DNA of 14,172 nucleotides from JBAYFX01 sp041666965 (GCA_041666965.1 JBAYFX010000019.1:1-14172), one strand, 5' to 3'; counted from the stretch's first letter, positions 5,432 through 12,913 are shown. The notes: generated by a model not told the origin, from the sequence alone. Translations and numbers: made by a program.

Positions 5432-7042
5432 CAATGTCTCAATTTGAGACGAGATTTTATACCAAATAGGAGCAGCTGTTGAAGAACCCCAATTTGAGGA
5501 TTGGGGGTTTTCCAGGATGACGTAAAGGGTAAATTTAGGTTTAAAACAAGGTGAGTAACCAATATATGAAGCAATAACTTGATTTGAATTGTAGTTACCT
5601 CCTGCTGCTACTTGAGCAGTTCCACTTTTAGCGCAAGCCTCCAAATTGGGAGGGCGAAAATTATTAGCAGCACTATTTTCAGTAGCATATTTTAAGTAGT
5701 CAGAAATAATTTTTGTGGTGGCTGGGGTAAAAATTTTTCGATAGTCATTGGTAACTTGACGATTAAGGTGAGGGGTACAGGTTTGACCGTGATTGGCCAG
5801 AGAATTGAATGCAGTAATCATTTGAAGCGGGGTAATGGCAATCCCCTGTCCGAATGATGCGGTAGCCAAATCAATATCTGACCAGTAAGTTTTAAGAGAG
5901 CTGGTTGTTTCTCCAGGAAGGTCGATACGGGTAATTTGATCTAATCCAAGTTCGTGGTAATACTTTAAGAAGTTTTTTAGACCGAGTTTGTTAATTAAAT
6001 GACTCATACCAATATTATCTGAATTTTTCAAAATATCTTGAAGATTAGTTTGAGGGTGAAAACTATTGTCCCAGTTATTAATTTCAAAGCCACTGGCCCT
6101 AAAGGGCCGGTCACAAGTGGGGCAAACATAATCGGTTGAAATGGCGCGATTGTCCAGAGCTGATGCCATAACTAAAGGTTTAAAAACCGAACCTGGTTCA
6201 ATCAGCCGAGTCAAGGCGGGATTAGGATTTGGGGCTACTACTCCTGACTGGCTGGCTTCAAAACTAGCCATAGCCATAATTTCACAATTTGAACTATCCA
6301 AAATAATGGCACTTGCCGATTTGGCTTGGTACTCGGTTAACCCGGAGATTAGCTCTTTTTCCAGTATTAATTGGGCAAAACGATTGATTCCAGAATGTAT
6401 GGGTAAACCATTGGTGGGAGGAAGATAAAGTGTGTTTTTGGAGATTATGGGGTTATTGAGTGCGTCTTTGAGCGAGTAAAAATAGCCTATTTGGCCTGTT
6501 AGTAAACGTTGGTAGTAGTTTTCCAGGCCAGAGGTACCGGTGTAATTACCAAATTGGTTTTTAGACCAAGTGCCAACTAAATGCGGGTAGGCAAAAGTAG
6601 TCGGATAAATCCTTACCGAGGTTTGATTAATTTTTATACCTTTAATTTTGGCTAGTTGGGTTTGGTTTTCAGTTAAAAAGCGAGTGTTTAGGTCAGCCCA
6701 TTGGGTGGCGGGGCGCAAATAAAAGTTGTTAATAGTAGTCAGGTCTGTGGCGGTAAGTTGGTTGAGTCGATTAAGTTGATCTAATAATTGTGATTGATTA
6801 AGTTTTAACTCTGGCTTGTAAAGGGATATTTGGAGGGTGATTTGGTTAAGGGCCAGGGGGTATTGGTCGGAACTATAGATGATGCCACGTTCGGAACTTA
6901 AAGTTGATAGAACACGCGCTTGATTGGTATTTAGAACATTTGATTTATTATCTTGAAATTGTATTTGGAGTACACGAAAAATTAAAAATAAAAAAGATAG
7001 AGTCAAACTTAAAGCCAGTGAGCTGATTCGGTTAGGGTTCAT
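5426..7042 (-). CDS. ftsI: Penicillin-binding protein transpeptidase, FtsI/PBP2-type
   Basis: This is a class B PBP of 538 residues that cross-links peptidoglycan at the division septum. One N-terminal membrane helix (about 8-28) is followed by the non-catalytic dimerisation domain, including SERGIIYSSDQYPLA (50-64). The transpeptidase domain has all three motifs: S285-V-F-K288 with the acyl-serine, S341-D342-N343, and K472-S473-G474. TASFGQGIAITPLQM (394-408) is also typical. There is no C-terminal PASTA repeat. Cysteines C307 and C310 (CPTC) and C470, two residues before the KSG triad, are notable in an extracytoplasmic protein. It follows the FtsL-like gene with an 11-bp overlap and sits downstream of rsmH, the classic dcw order, which supports FtsI rather than an elongation PBP2. 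Confidence 0.93.
   Translation of the reverse strand: MNPNRISSLALSLTLSFLFLIFRVLQIQFQDNKSNVLNTNQARVLSTLSSERGIIYSSDQYPLALNQITLQISLYKPELKLNQSQLLDQLNRLNQLTATDLTTINNFYLRPATQWADLNTRFLTENQTQLAKIKGIKINQTSVRIYPTTFAYPHLVGTWSKNQFGNYTGTSGLENYYQRLLTGQIGYFYSLKDALNNPIISKNTLYLPPTNGLPIHSGINRFAQLILEKELISGLTEYQAKSASAIILDSSNCEIMAMASFEASQSGVVAPNPNPALTRLIEPGSVFKPLVMASALDNRAISTDYVCPTCDRPFRASGFEINNWDNSFHPQTNLQDILKNSDNIGMSHLINKLGLKNFLKYYHELGLDQITRIDLPGETTSSLKTYWSDIDLATASFGQGIAITPLQMITAFNSLANHGQTCTPHLNRQVTNDYRKIFTPATTKIISDYLKYATENSAANNFRPPNLEACAKSGTAQVAAGGNYNSNQVIASYIGYSPCFKPKFTLYVILENPQSSNWGSSTAAPIWYKISSQIETLL
5436..5450. repeat. Short inverted repeat at the ftsI/murE junction
   Basis: GTCTCAA-T-TTGAGAC has two perfect 7-bp arms around one base. 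It lies in the last codons of ftsI, just upstream of the TATAAT near murE. It could be an operator or a small RNA hairpin, but roughly one or two such repeats are expected by chance in a window this size. Confidence 0.35.
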
Positions 7043-7274
7043 GTTGGAGGTCGATGTAACTGGCGCTGAAGCTGGCGGTGGGTAAAATTGTTAAGGCTGA
7101 ATTGGTGGCAATTTGGACAAGCAGCTGGTTATTGGCTATGGTTTGGGTAATAATTTTTGAATTTAACTTTTGAAATCGTAGGTTAAAGTTAAAAGTACTT
7201 TGGCTATAGTAGATTGAAAAAAACAATTGAAAAGTAAGGCTTGCGACAAAAATAATTAAGGCGATTTTAGACAT
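7032..7274 (-). CDS. Small membrane protein in the FtsL position
   Basis: The product has 80 residues with one N-terminal transmembrane helix (about 4-24, ALIIFVASLTFQLFFSIYY) and then a polar segment, FNLRFQKLNSKIITQTIANNQLLVQIA, that could form a short helix or coiled coil. FtsL is a bitopic division protein that scaffolds FtsI/FtsW together with FtsB/DivIC; it is poorly conserved and usually recognised by size, topology and its place between rsmH and ftsI. All three fit here, but there is no sequence motif to confirm it. The ATG at 7274 starts 1 bp after the rsmH stop, and the gene overlaps ftsI by 11 bp. A TTG at 7286 is an alternative start inside rsmH. Confidence 0.6.
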   Translation of the reverse strand: MSKIALIIFVASLTFQLFFSIYYSQSTFNFNLRFQKLNSKIITQTIANNQLLVQIATNSALTILPTASFSASYIDLQHEP

Positions 7275-7275
7275 A

Positions 7276-8139
7276 TCAGGTTTCAAACCATCTTAGCATG
7301 GCAGAGCGAGACAGTGGGTTTGATTTTATTTCGGAGAACTTTGGTTTGATTGAGGAGTGAGAATGAGGATAATTATTTTGAATAAACAGTTTAACAATGC
7401 GGTCTTCGGTGGAGTGGAAAGTAATTATAGCTACCCGGGTGTGAGGAGAGGCGACTGACTTTATTTGATTTAGAGCAATTTCCAGGTTTTCTAATTCCTG
7501 GTTAACAATCAACCGAAGCATTAAAAAGATTTTGGTGGCGGGATGAGTGTGATGAGGGAGGTGGTGATTGGCATAAAAATTAACCATAAAATTGGCTAGT
7601 TGGTGGGTGGTAGTAAAAGGTTGACGGTGGCGGGAGGTGACTATCTCCTGGGCTAAGATGGGAGAAAGAGGGTGCTGAACTAAACGGGAAAGATTAAGTT
7701 CGAGTAAAGTAAGCGATACGGTGTTTAGGTAGTTTGAAGCGGTAATATCTTGGTTTGGGTCGAGGCGCATATCTAGGGGTAAGTCCTCAAGAAAACTAAA
7801 ACCTTGATCCCCTTCTCTGAGCTGAAAGGAATTTAAACCTAAGTCTAGTAGAATTCGGTTTATTTTTGGATCAGATTTGGCAATAACTTCTGGGAGGGCG
7901 GTAAAGTTGAGATTTTTAAGAGTTGTCTGGGGCAAGTAGCCTGCCTCTTTGAGACGATTTTTAGCAATTTTTAAGCTCATTAGGTCCCGGTCTAGGCCGT
8001 ATACATGGGGGCAACCGTGGGTTAAGAAAGCAAGGGTGTGCCCAGCGTGACCTAGTGTGCCGTCCAAAATTACTGATTCAGATAGAGGCTCGAATATTTT
8101 TACAACTTCATCTACCAGTACTGGTTGGTGATAGATCAT
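7276..8139 (-). CDS. rsmH: 16S rRNA (cytosine-1402-N4)-methyltransferase
   Basis: RsmH (MraW) uses S-adenosylmethionine to methylate N4 of C1402 in the 16S rRNA P-site region. The 287-residue product keeps the family motifs: YHQPVLVDEV (3-12), the SAM-binding DGTLGHAGHT (26-35), LLDLGLNSFQL...GFSFLEDLPLDMRLD (97-127), HPATKIFLMLRLIVNQEL, TFHSTEDRIVK, and the C-terminal NPLSRSAMLRW. The usual LDLGVSSPQLD is slightly changed to LDLGLNSFQLR. Its place at the head of ftsL-ftsI-murE is the standard dcw arrangement. The start ATG makes a 4-bp ATGA overlap with the stop of the preceding lipoprotein gene, so translation of the two is probably coupled. mraZ is not present upstream. Confidence 0.96.
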   Translation of the reverse strand: MIYHQPVLVDEVVKIFEPLSESVILDGTLGHAGHTLAFLTHGCPHVYGLDRDLMSLKIAKNRLKEAGYLPQTTLKNLNFTALPEVIAKSDPKINRILLDLGLNSFQLREGDQGFSFLEDLPLDMRLDPNQDITASNYLNTVSLTLLELNLSRLVQHPLSPILAQEIVTSRHRQPFTTTHQLANFMVNFYANHHLPHHTHPATKIFLMLRLIVNQELENLEIALNQIKSVASPHTRVAIITFHSTEDRIVKLFIQNNYPHSHSSIKPKFSEIKSNPLSRSAMLRWFET

Positions 8140-8858
8140 TTAGCCAACACATAATTTCCAGCTATACCTGTGGAGGGTGGGGTGATGGTGGCTGGAGATA
8201 TTTGAGAAACTTTACCGGCACCAAGGCCACTGCTAAAAACACTATAGATTGCCTGTCCACTAACACCTGGGGGAAAACCATAGTTTTTGGTGATGACAAA
8301 ATACTCGGTTGAGGAAGTAGGAAGAGCAGTTAGGGAAAATTTATTTTCGTCAATAGTGAGGGGGTTATTTTTTTTCCAATCAGCACCAGAGGTGAGAATA
8401 AAAGGGGTTTCGTAGGTGGCTACCTGATTTTGGGAGGTAGTAAAAGTTAGCTTGAGAGTACCCCCGTGAACATTGGCATCGTATTTGTATTTACAGCCAT
8501 TGGTACAACTTTCAGTTCCCAACAATAAGTCTCTTTCAATAGAAGAACCGGTAATTTTTAGTGAATCCCCAACTCCCTTTTCTATTTCATTGCCTTCATC
8601 AGCGGCCAAGTAAAGGAGCTCATATTCAATTTCTTTGAGGTTACTGATTTGAGTGATTTTTAGCTTTAGTTGGTGGCCATCGGCTCGAGGGATTAGACTG
8701 ACGTAGGGTCGAGATTCCAGGGGTAACTCTACCAAACGGGGGGTTGGAGTTGGGCTTGGAGGAGTGATTGCGGTCTTTTTAGGTCCACAGGCAGTAAGAA
8801 ACAGGAACGAGAAAGCAATTACCGCAACAAAAGAAGAGGACTTTGATAGTTTGGTCAT
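8136..8858 (-). CDS. Predicted lipoprotein of unknown function
   Basis: The product has 240 residues. The N-terminus has basic residues, a hydrophobic helix (about 9-22) and the lipobox L-T-A-C with C24 as the lipidated cysteine, so it should be anchored on the outer face of the membrane. A Pro/Thr-rich linker (about 30-41) follows. The rest is beta-rich, with a close pair C118-x3-C122 that could form a disulfide. I recognise no known domain. It sits between glyS (26-bp gap) and rsmH (ATGA overlap), so it is probably co-transcribed with the division genes; its role is unknown. A TATAAT lies 5 bp before the ATG (see the shared element), which allows a leaderless internal promoter. Confidence 0.75.
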   Translation of the reverse strand: MTKLSKSSSFVAVIAFSFLFLTACGPKKTAITPPSPTPTPRLVELPLESRPYVSLIPRADGHQLKLKITQISNLKEIEYELLYLAADEGNEIEKGVGDSLKITGSSIERDLLLGTESCTNGCKYKYDANVHGGTLKLTFTTSQNQVATYETPFILTSGADWKKNNPLTIDENKFSLTALPTSSTEYFVITKNYGFPPGVSGQAIYSVFSSGLGAGKVSQISPATITPPSTGIAGNYVLAK

Positions 8859-8870
8859 AGTTGATTATAA
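8859..8870 (-). promoter_or_regulatory. Shared start-proximal element TTATAATCAACT before the lipoprotein gene
   Basis: This is an exact copy of the 12-mer before murE; here it touches the ATG at 8858. The TATAAT (8864-8869 on the plus strand) would place the transcription start at about the A of the ATG, giving a leaderless mRNA. The -35 region is weak, and the element lies in the 26-bp gap after glyS. Confidence 0.33.
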
Positions 8871-8884
8871 ACTAAGATTCCAAA

Positions 8885-10207
8885 TTAACTTAATTGATGG
8901 TGAAGCCAGTTTTCAAGTTCAGCTATTGGATGACGAAATTGGTCCATGGTGTCGCGGACTCGAATGGTTACCGTTTGGTCCGTTAGGGATTGAAAGTCGA
9001 CGGTAATACACCAGGGTGTACCAATTTCGTCCTGACGGCGATACTTTTTGCCAATGTTACTCGAGTCATCATAATCAATTGAATATGTGGCTGAAAGTTG
9101 GTCAAAAATGGACTGGGATAAGGCGGTAATTTCGGGTTTGTTGGCAGCTAGTGGTAAAACGGCGGCTTTGTAGGCAGCAATTTTTGGATGAACTTGGAGC
9201 CAGGTACGGATATCACCGTTGTCCAGCTTGTCTTGATGAAAGGCGTCTAGGAGCATAAAAAAGAAACTGCGATCAACTCCCCCTGAGGCTTCAACAATCC
9301 AGGGAATATACTTTTGGTTAGTAACCGGATCCTGGTAAGTTAGATCTTGGCCGCTAAATTTGCTGTGTTGAGTTAGATCGTAATCGGAGCGCCAATGAAT
9401 TCCTTCCATTTCTGCCCAACCCCAAGGGGCGTCATATTCAATATCAAAAGCCTTTTTGGCGTAGAAAGCCAACTCGTCGGATTCATGTTGGCGGAAGCGG
9501 AGGGAATCGGCGTGGTTGAAGTATTTTTGATACCACTCAAGCCTCAGTTGCTTCCAGTATTCATACCACTGGTCCATGGAGTCGGGGTGAACAAAGTATT
9601 GAACATCCCATTGTTCAAACTCGCGGGTGCGGTAAAGAAAGTTTTTGGGGGTAATTTCGTTTCGGAAAGCCTTCCCAATTTGGGCGACACCAAAAGGAAT
9701 TTTTACCCGACTACTGTCAACAATGTTTTTAAAATCTAAATAAATGGTTTGGCAGGCTTCTCCCCGCAAATACGCGGGCATTTTTTCACCCTCAATAACG
9801 CCTATTTCAGTATGGAACAAGATGTTATATTTTCGGGCTTGAGTAAACTCTCCCCCACATTCTGGACACTTTGGCGCATTGTTAATCAAATCCGGTCGGA
9901 AACGTTTATGGCAGGATTTACACTCGACTAATTCATCACCAAAATTTTTAACATGCCCTGAAGCTTCCCAAACACGGGGGTGAGTAATAATGGCTCCATC
10001 AATTCCAACCACGTCCCGGCGCCTAATAACATTGTCGTTCCACCAGATATTTTTCCAGTTTAATTTCATCTGTGATCCTATTGGGCCGTAGTCATAAAAA
10101 CCTTGAACTCCACCGTATATTTCTGAATTTTGAAAAATAATCCCCCGTCGTTTACACAAAGAAACAATTTGAGCAACTTGATCTGATTCTGTATTTGGTT
10201 GTGGCAT
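8885..10207 (-). CDS. glyS: Glycyl-tRNA synthetase, single-chain class II type
   Basis: The product charges tRNA-Gly with glycine. It has 440 residues and is the dimeric, single-subunit type (archaeal/eukaryotic/Thermus style, often named glyQS or GARS), not the alpha2-beta2 type. FQNSEIYGGVQGFYDYGPIG (25-44) is the motif 1 region. A four-cysteine zinc module has C96-x2-C99 and C114-x2-C117. FRNEITPKNFLYRTREFEQ (181-199) is motif 2, AEMEGIHWRSDYDL binds the amino acid and ATP, and EASGGVDRSF (306-315) is motif 3. The C-terminal anticodon-binding domain starts near VHPKIAAYKAAVLPL and includes GIGTPWCITVD-like residues (EIGTPWCITVDF). The ATG at 10207 directly follows a predicted T-box leader, which supports glycine-responsive control. 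Confidence 0.97.
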   Translation of the reverse strand: MPQPNTESDQVAQIVSLCKRRGIIFQNSEIYGGVQGFYDYGPIGSQMKLNWKNIWWNDNVIRRRDVVGIDGAIITHPRVWEASGHVKNFGDELVECKSCHKRFRPDLINNAPKCPECGGEFTQARKYNILFHTEIGVIEGEKMPAYLRGEACQTIYLDFKNIVDSSRVKIPFGVAQIGKAFRNEITPKNFLYRTREFEQWDVQYFVHPDSMDQWYEYWKQLRLEWYQKYFNHADSLRFRQHESDELAFYAKKAFDIEYDAPWGWAEMEGIHWRSDYDLTQHSKFSGQDLTYQDPVTNQKYIPWIVEASGGVDRSFFFMLLDAFHQDKLDNGDIRTWLQVHPKIAAYKAAVLPLAANKPEITALSQSIFDQLSATYSIDYDDSSNIGKKYRRQDEIGTPWCITVDFQSLTDQTVTIRVRDTMDQFRHPIAELENWLHHQLS

Positions 10208-10324
10208 ACGTTACTGAATAATTAATTCAGAGACGTAGTATGAAGTACGCGGTCCCACTCTGATTGCCCACCACGGCGGGCCTCTTTTATGTTTAGCTCG
10301 GAGATGCCAACCTCGTCAGCGCTA
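10208..10324 (-). promoter_or_regulatory. T-box riboswitch, translational class, upstream of glyS
   Basis: Read on the minus strand, the leader holds a full T-box antisequestrator. UCAGAG (10258-10263) pairs with CUCUGA (10227-10232), GCGUA (10246-10250) pairs with UACGU (10233-10237, one G-U), and between the 5' arms lies the 7-nt bulge UGGGACC (10251-10257) that binds the 3' end of uncharged tRNA. A GC-rich hairpin (10266-10281, GCCCGC/GUGGGC) sits where Stem III is expected. Stem I is very small: UAGC/GCUA (10294-10324), a GCU bulge with GA opposite GA as in a K-turn, and a hairpin with UGGC in its loop, which contains the glycine codon GGC. A rival hairpin, 10208-10236, uses part of CUCUGA and ends at the AUG. 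There is no U-run, so control is likely at translation start. Confidence 0.85.
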
Positions 10325-10325
10325 T

Positions 10326-10339
10326 GGTTAATTGTAACC
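10326..10339. repeat. Inverted repeat over the glyS promoter -10 box
   Basis: On the minus strand GGTTA-CAAT-TAACC has perfect 5-bp arms and encloses the -10 TACAAT. It could be a repressor site or chance. If transcription began further upstream it would instead be a small hairpin in the leader. Confidence 0.3.
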
Positions 10340-10359
10340 AAAAGACAGGAAGTTGACAA
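10331..10359 (-). promoter_or_regulatory. Sigma-70-type promoter of the glyS T-box transcript
   Basis: On the minus strand TTGTCA (10354-10359) and TACAAT (10331-10336) are separated by exactly 17 bp; each differs from consensus by one base. A start about 7 nt downstream falls near 10324, the first base of the predicted Stem I. The promoter lies in the gap just after the recO stop and could drive glyS, the lipoprotein gene and the division cluster. No terminator for recO is visible before it. Confidence 0.7.
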
Positions 10360-10363
10360 TATA

Positions 10364-10924
10364 TTACTTAAACAATTGGGGGGAAAATAGGGGCCGCTCG
10401 ATTATCGATTGGAGATAAGTGTTTAGCGCCTGCTGACAAGCGGATAAATCTTTTTGGGAAAAAAATTTGATGATGTTGTCCGGTGGACCGTAACCTAATT
10501 GCTCGATAAGTTTTATTTCAGAAGATATGAGTAAGTAAAAGTTATCGGTCTCAATGGCAATAATAAGCTTTGTTACCAGAGAATAAGTGTCCGGATCTGA
10601 ATGGTGTTGAGGAATAAGGGCATTGATGATTTCTAAAAAATAAAATAATAAATTGATTTGGGTGAGACTTTTTTGGTGGTGAAGAAAGTGAAAGATAATT
10701 TTAGATTCGGTTACCCAAAAAAAATCACCCTTACTATAAAGTTGAATTTTTACTTCATTTCCCGGTTGAAGCATGCCTAGACGCTGACTGGTAATCTTTT
10801 GGGCTCCTTTAGCAGTAGCATAGATTTTCCCCAGTGTTGATGTTAGTAGAGTTAATTTCGAGTCGTTTTCTGAAACTAAGCGAGATAGTACCCAGGCGGA
10901 GGTAGATAAATGGCGGGGAGCCAT
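10364..10924 (-). CDS. recO: DNA repair protein RecO, short form
   Basis: RecO binds single-stranded DNA and helps load RecA through RecR in the RecFOR repair pathway. The product has 186 residues, shorter than the usual roughly 240. The N-terminal OB-fold is recognisable: SAWVLSRLVSENDSKLTLLTSTLGKIYATAKGAQKITSQRLGMLQPGNEVKIQLY, with the family's 'T..Gk....akGa' pattern at about 28-41. The helical C-terminal part follows, but the four-cysteine zinc module found in many RecO proteins is absent and the end is cut short. The ATG at 10924 begins 1 bp after the stop of the DUF4012 gene, so the two are co-transcribed. Identification rests mainly on the N-terminal domain. Confidence 0.82.
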   Translation of the reverse strand: MAPRHLSTSAWVLSRLVSENDSKLTLLTSTLGKIYATAKGAQKITSQRLGMLQPGNEVKIQLYSKGDFFWVTESKIIFHFLHHQKSLTQINLLFYFLEIINALIPQHHSDPDTYSLVTKLIIAIETDNFYLLISSEIKLIEQLGYGPPDNIIKFFSQKDLSACQQALNTYLQSIIERPLFSPQLFK

Positions 10925-10925
10925 A

Positions 10926-12884
10926 CTAGAGCGGTATTGACAGAGTCATATCTGAAACCCAGTCAAATTCTTTGTATATCTGGCCATTTACCCAAAGTTG
11001 GTAAGGAACAGCTTTAGTTCCTGGTTGTTTTTGAAGCATTAGAGTATAGTTGGCGGTAGCGGGTACTGGGGATTGATACTGGATTGAGGATTTGACGCTG
11101 GAACGGGCATAGAGAGGATATTTGTTGCCATAAAAGCCTTCAAAAACCTGTTTACCGAGTTCCTCGTAAAGTACGGGGTTAACTTCAGAACCGGTCATTT
11201 TAACCATTTTTGAACCAATGGTCGTGTAAAACCTAAACCAATCCCGGTATTTGGGAGCGTTTAGACACAAATCCCCTTTTTCCAGATTACAGTTACTGGC
11301 TTTTGAAGGATTGGTGTAAGTAACTGAAACTTTATGCTCAACTACGCCGTTTTTGGCAATAATTTCGTGTTTAATCTTTTGAGTTAAAAACAAATTAGTT
11401 TTGGCACTACTCATGTTGGCATCATTTAGATGGAAATAGTCAACTGTGGCGGGAGTACTAATAATTTTTCCAGTAATGTTACTCAGATTGCCAGCTTCTT
11501 GCATACTTGGGTCGGTAAAATAGAAAAGAATATGTTTTTGGACAATGTTTTTGAAGGCGGTTTCCATGAGCGGGGGGATTTTGGATTTTTCCGAACCCAT
11601 AGCATTGCTTAAAATAGCTTGCATGAGCGGAGCCAAAAATCCCTTACGGTCGGTTTCTATGTAATTACGGGGTCGGCCAGCCATCCATTCGAGCTGGTAG
11701 ATGATTTGAGGACAACCGTCACAACGCTTATCGGCGTCAGCCGAAAAATTACCCCATCCGGAGACGCCAATGCGCCCCAGGACCTTTACCAAATCAACCA
11801 AAACATTGGTGTCAATGGCTATGACGGCATCGATTTTTTCTTTATTACGGGTAATTTTTTGATAATAACCTAAAAACGGAACAATACTCTCCTGAAAATC
11901 TGGGGATAGGTTCATGTCTCGTAAATTCAGGTAAGGGACATTGATATGGTAAGCCTTAAGTGGGCGGGGAGCCGGAATAGTACTATTAAATAAAGCATCG
12001 AGTGAATAGATATCGTCGGAGACTAAGGGGGTAACTTGTCCTTTATCAACCCGAAGTAAACCGTAAGCTGTCCAGAAACCGCCAGTGGGGCGGAGTTCGG
12101 CGTCGTTTTGAAAAATCAGAAAGTAAGTCCTGGGTTTATCTTTACCTAAAAGCCAACCGGTTTTTTCCAGAAGTGGACGGCTGTTTTTGAAATATTGATA
12201 ATATTGGTCAACCATTTGCTGGGTTTGAACTAGTACTGGGCGGACTTCGTAGCCATAAAAGGAGTCGGGGTATTTGGTTGAGTCAATGCTGTCCAGTCCA
12301 TTTTTTACAGCCAGTAATTTACTATCAAGTTTATCCATATGGGGTAAAAGTCCTTCGATACTTTCAGTTAAAAACTGAATTCGGTCTTTGGTGGTTTTGG
12401 CTGAATCTGTAGCCGAACCGGCCAGTCCCAGAAAATCACCGTAAGGCTCAATAGCAGTTACAACCAAGTCAGAGGCATCTAGTCCATCTCGGGCAACTTG
12501 GATTAAGGTGGCCGAGTCTTTGAAGTAAGGTTTGGCGGGGGGGAGGGCTTTTAATAATTGGAGCTTATTGATTTGTGACTCGATAGTGGTAAGTTGTGAG
12601 CGGAATTGGGAAATAGAGGACCGAACTGAGGATAGGTTTTTTTGAGCTACGGCTTCTTTAAGGGGAGGCAGTAAGCTTTGAGTTTGAACCAGAGTTGTTT
12701 GAAGTTGCTTTAGGGGTAAATAGACTGAAACGTAGCCAAAAGCGCCGATTACTCCAACTATCAATAATAATATTGATATAACTATTAAAGTTGTTTTAAT
12801 AATTTTATTAGGTTTCTTTTGAGGATTTGGCTTTACAGGGTGAGTTGCCGGAGCTGGTGAGGTTTTAATGGTTATAGTTTCCAT
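10926..12884 (-). CDS. DUF4012-family membrane-anchored protein
   Basis: The product has 652 residues with a Lys/Pro-rich cytoplasmic N-terminus (about 1-30), one membrane helix (about 31-56), and a helical, probably coiled-coil region (about 57-240) that would lie outside the membrane. The DUF4012 hallmark FLIFQNDAELRPTGGFWTAYG is at 255-275. The C-terminal half carries CDGC and a second close cysteine pair (NCNLEKGDLC), possible disulfides. DUF4012 proteins have no proven function as far as I know; they are common in Patescibacteria and Actinobacteria and often sit beside polysaccharide genes, as here next to a phosphoglycosyl transferase (29-bp gap). A role in surface glycan export, attachment or modification is plausible but inferred. 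Confidence 0.88.
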   Translation of the reverse strand: METITIKTSPAPATHPVKPNPQKKPNKIIKTTLIVISILLLIVGVIGAFGYVSVYLPLKQLQTTLVQTQSLLPPLKEAVAQKNLSSVRSSISQFRSQLTTIESQINKLQLLKALPPAKPYFKDSATLIQVARDGLDASDLVVTAIEPYGDFLGLAGSATDSAKTTKDRIQFLTESIEGLLPHMDKLDSKLLAVKNGLDSIDSTKYPDSFYGYEVRPVLVQTQQMVDQYYQYFKNSRPLLEKTGWLLGKDKPRTYFLIFQNDAELRPTGGFWTAYGLLRVDKGQVTPLVSDDIYSLDALFNSTIPAPRPLKAYHINVPYLNLRDMNLSPDFQESIVPFLGYYQKITRNKEKIDAVIAIDTNVLVDLVKVLGRIGVSGWGNFSADADKRCDGCPQIIYQLEWMAGRPRNYIETDRKGFLAPLMQAILSNAMGSEKSKIPPLMETAFKNIVQKHILFYFTDPSMQEAGNLSNITGKIISTPATVDYFHLNDANMSSAKTNLFLTQKIKHEIIAKNGVVEHKVSVTYTNPSKASNCNLEKGDLCLNAPKYRDWFRFYTTIGSKMVKMTGSEVNPVLYEELGKQVFEGFYGNKYPLYARSSVKSSIQYQSPVPATANYTLMLQKQPGTKAVPYQLWVNGQIYKEFDWVSDMTLSIPL

Positions 12885-12913
12885 TCGATAAGTTTAACGG
12901 TTAAGGAGGGAGA

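Noticed and set aside
5436..5450. GTCTCAA/TTGAGAC inverted repeat as a firm operator
   Set aside because: It lies in the ftsI coding end, and about one or two repeats of this quality are expected by chance in 14 kb; kept only as a low-confidence repeat.
10208..10236. Intrinsic transcription terminator in the glyS leader
   Set aside because: The hairpin is AT-rich, has no following U-run, and abuts the AUG; it fits a sequestering hairpin better.
12903..12909. AAGGAGG on the plus strand, a perfect Shine-Dalgarno sequence
   Set aside because: No plus-strand start codon follows at a useful distance, and the region lies between two minus-strand genes; it is most likely chance.
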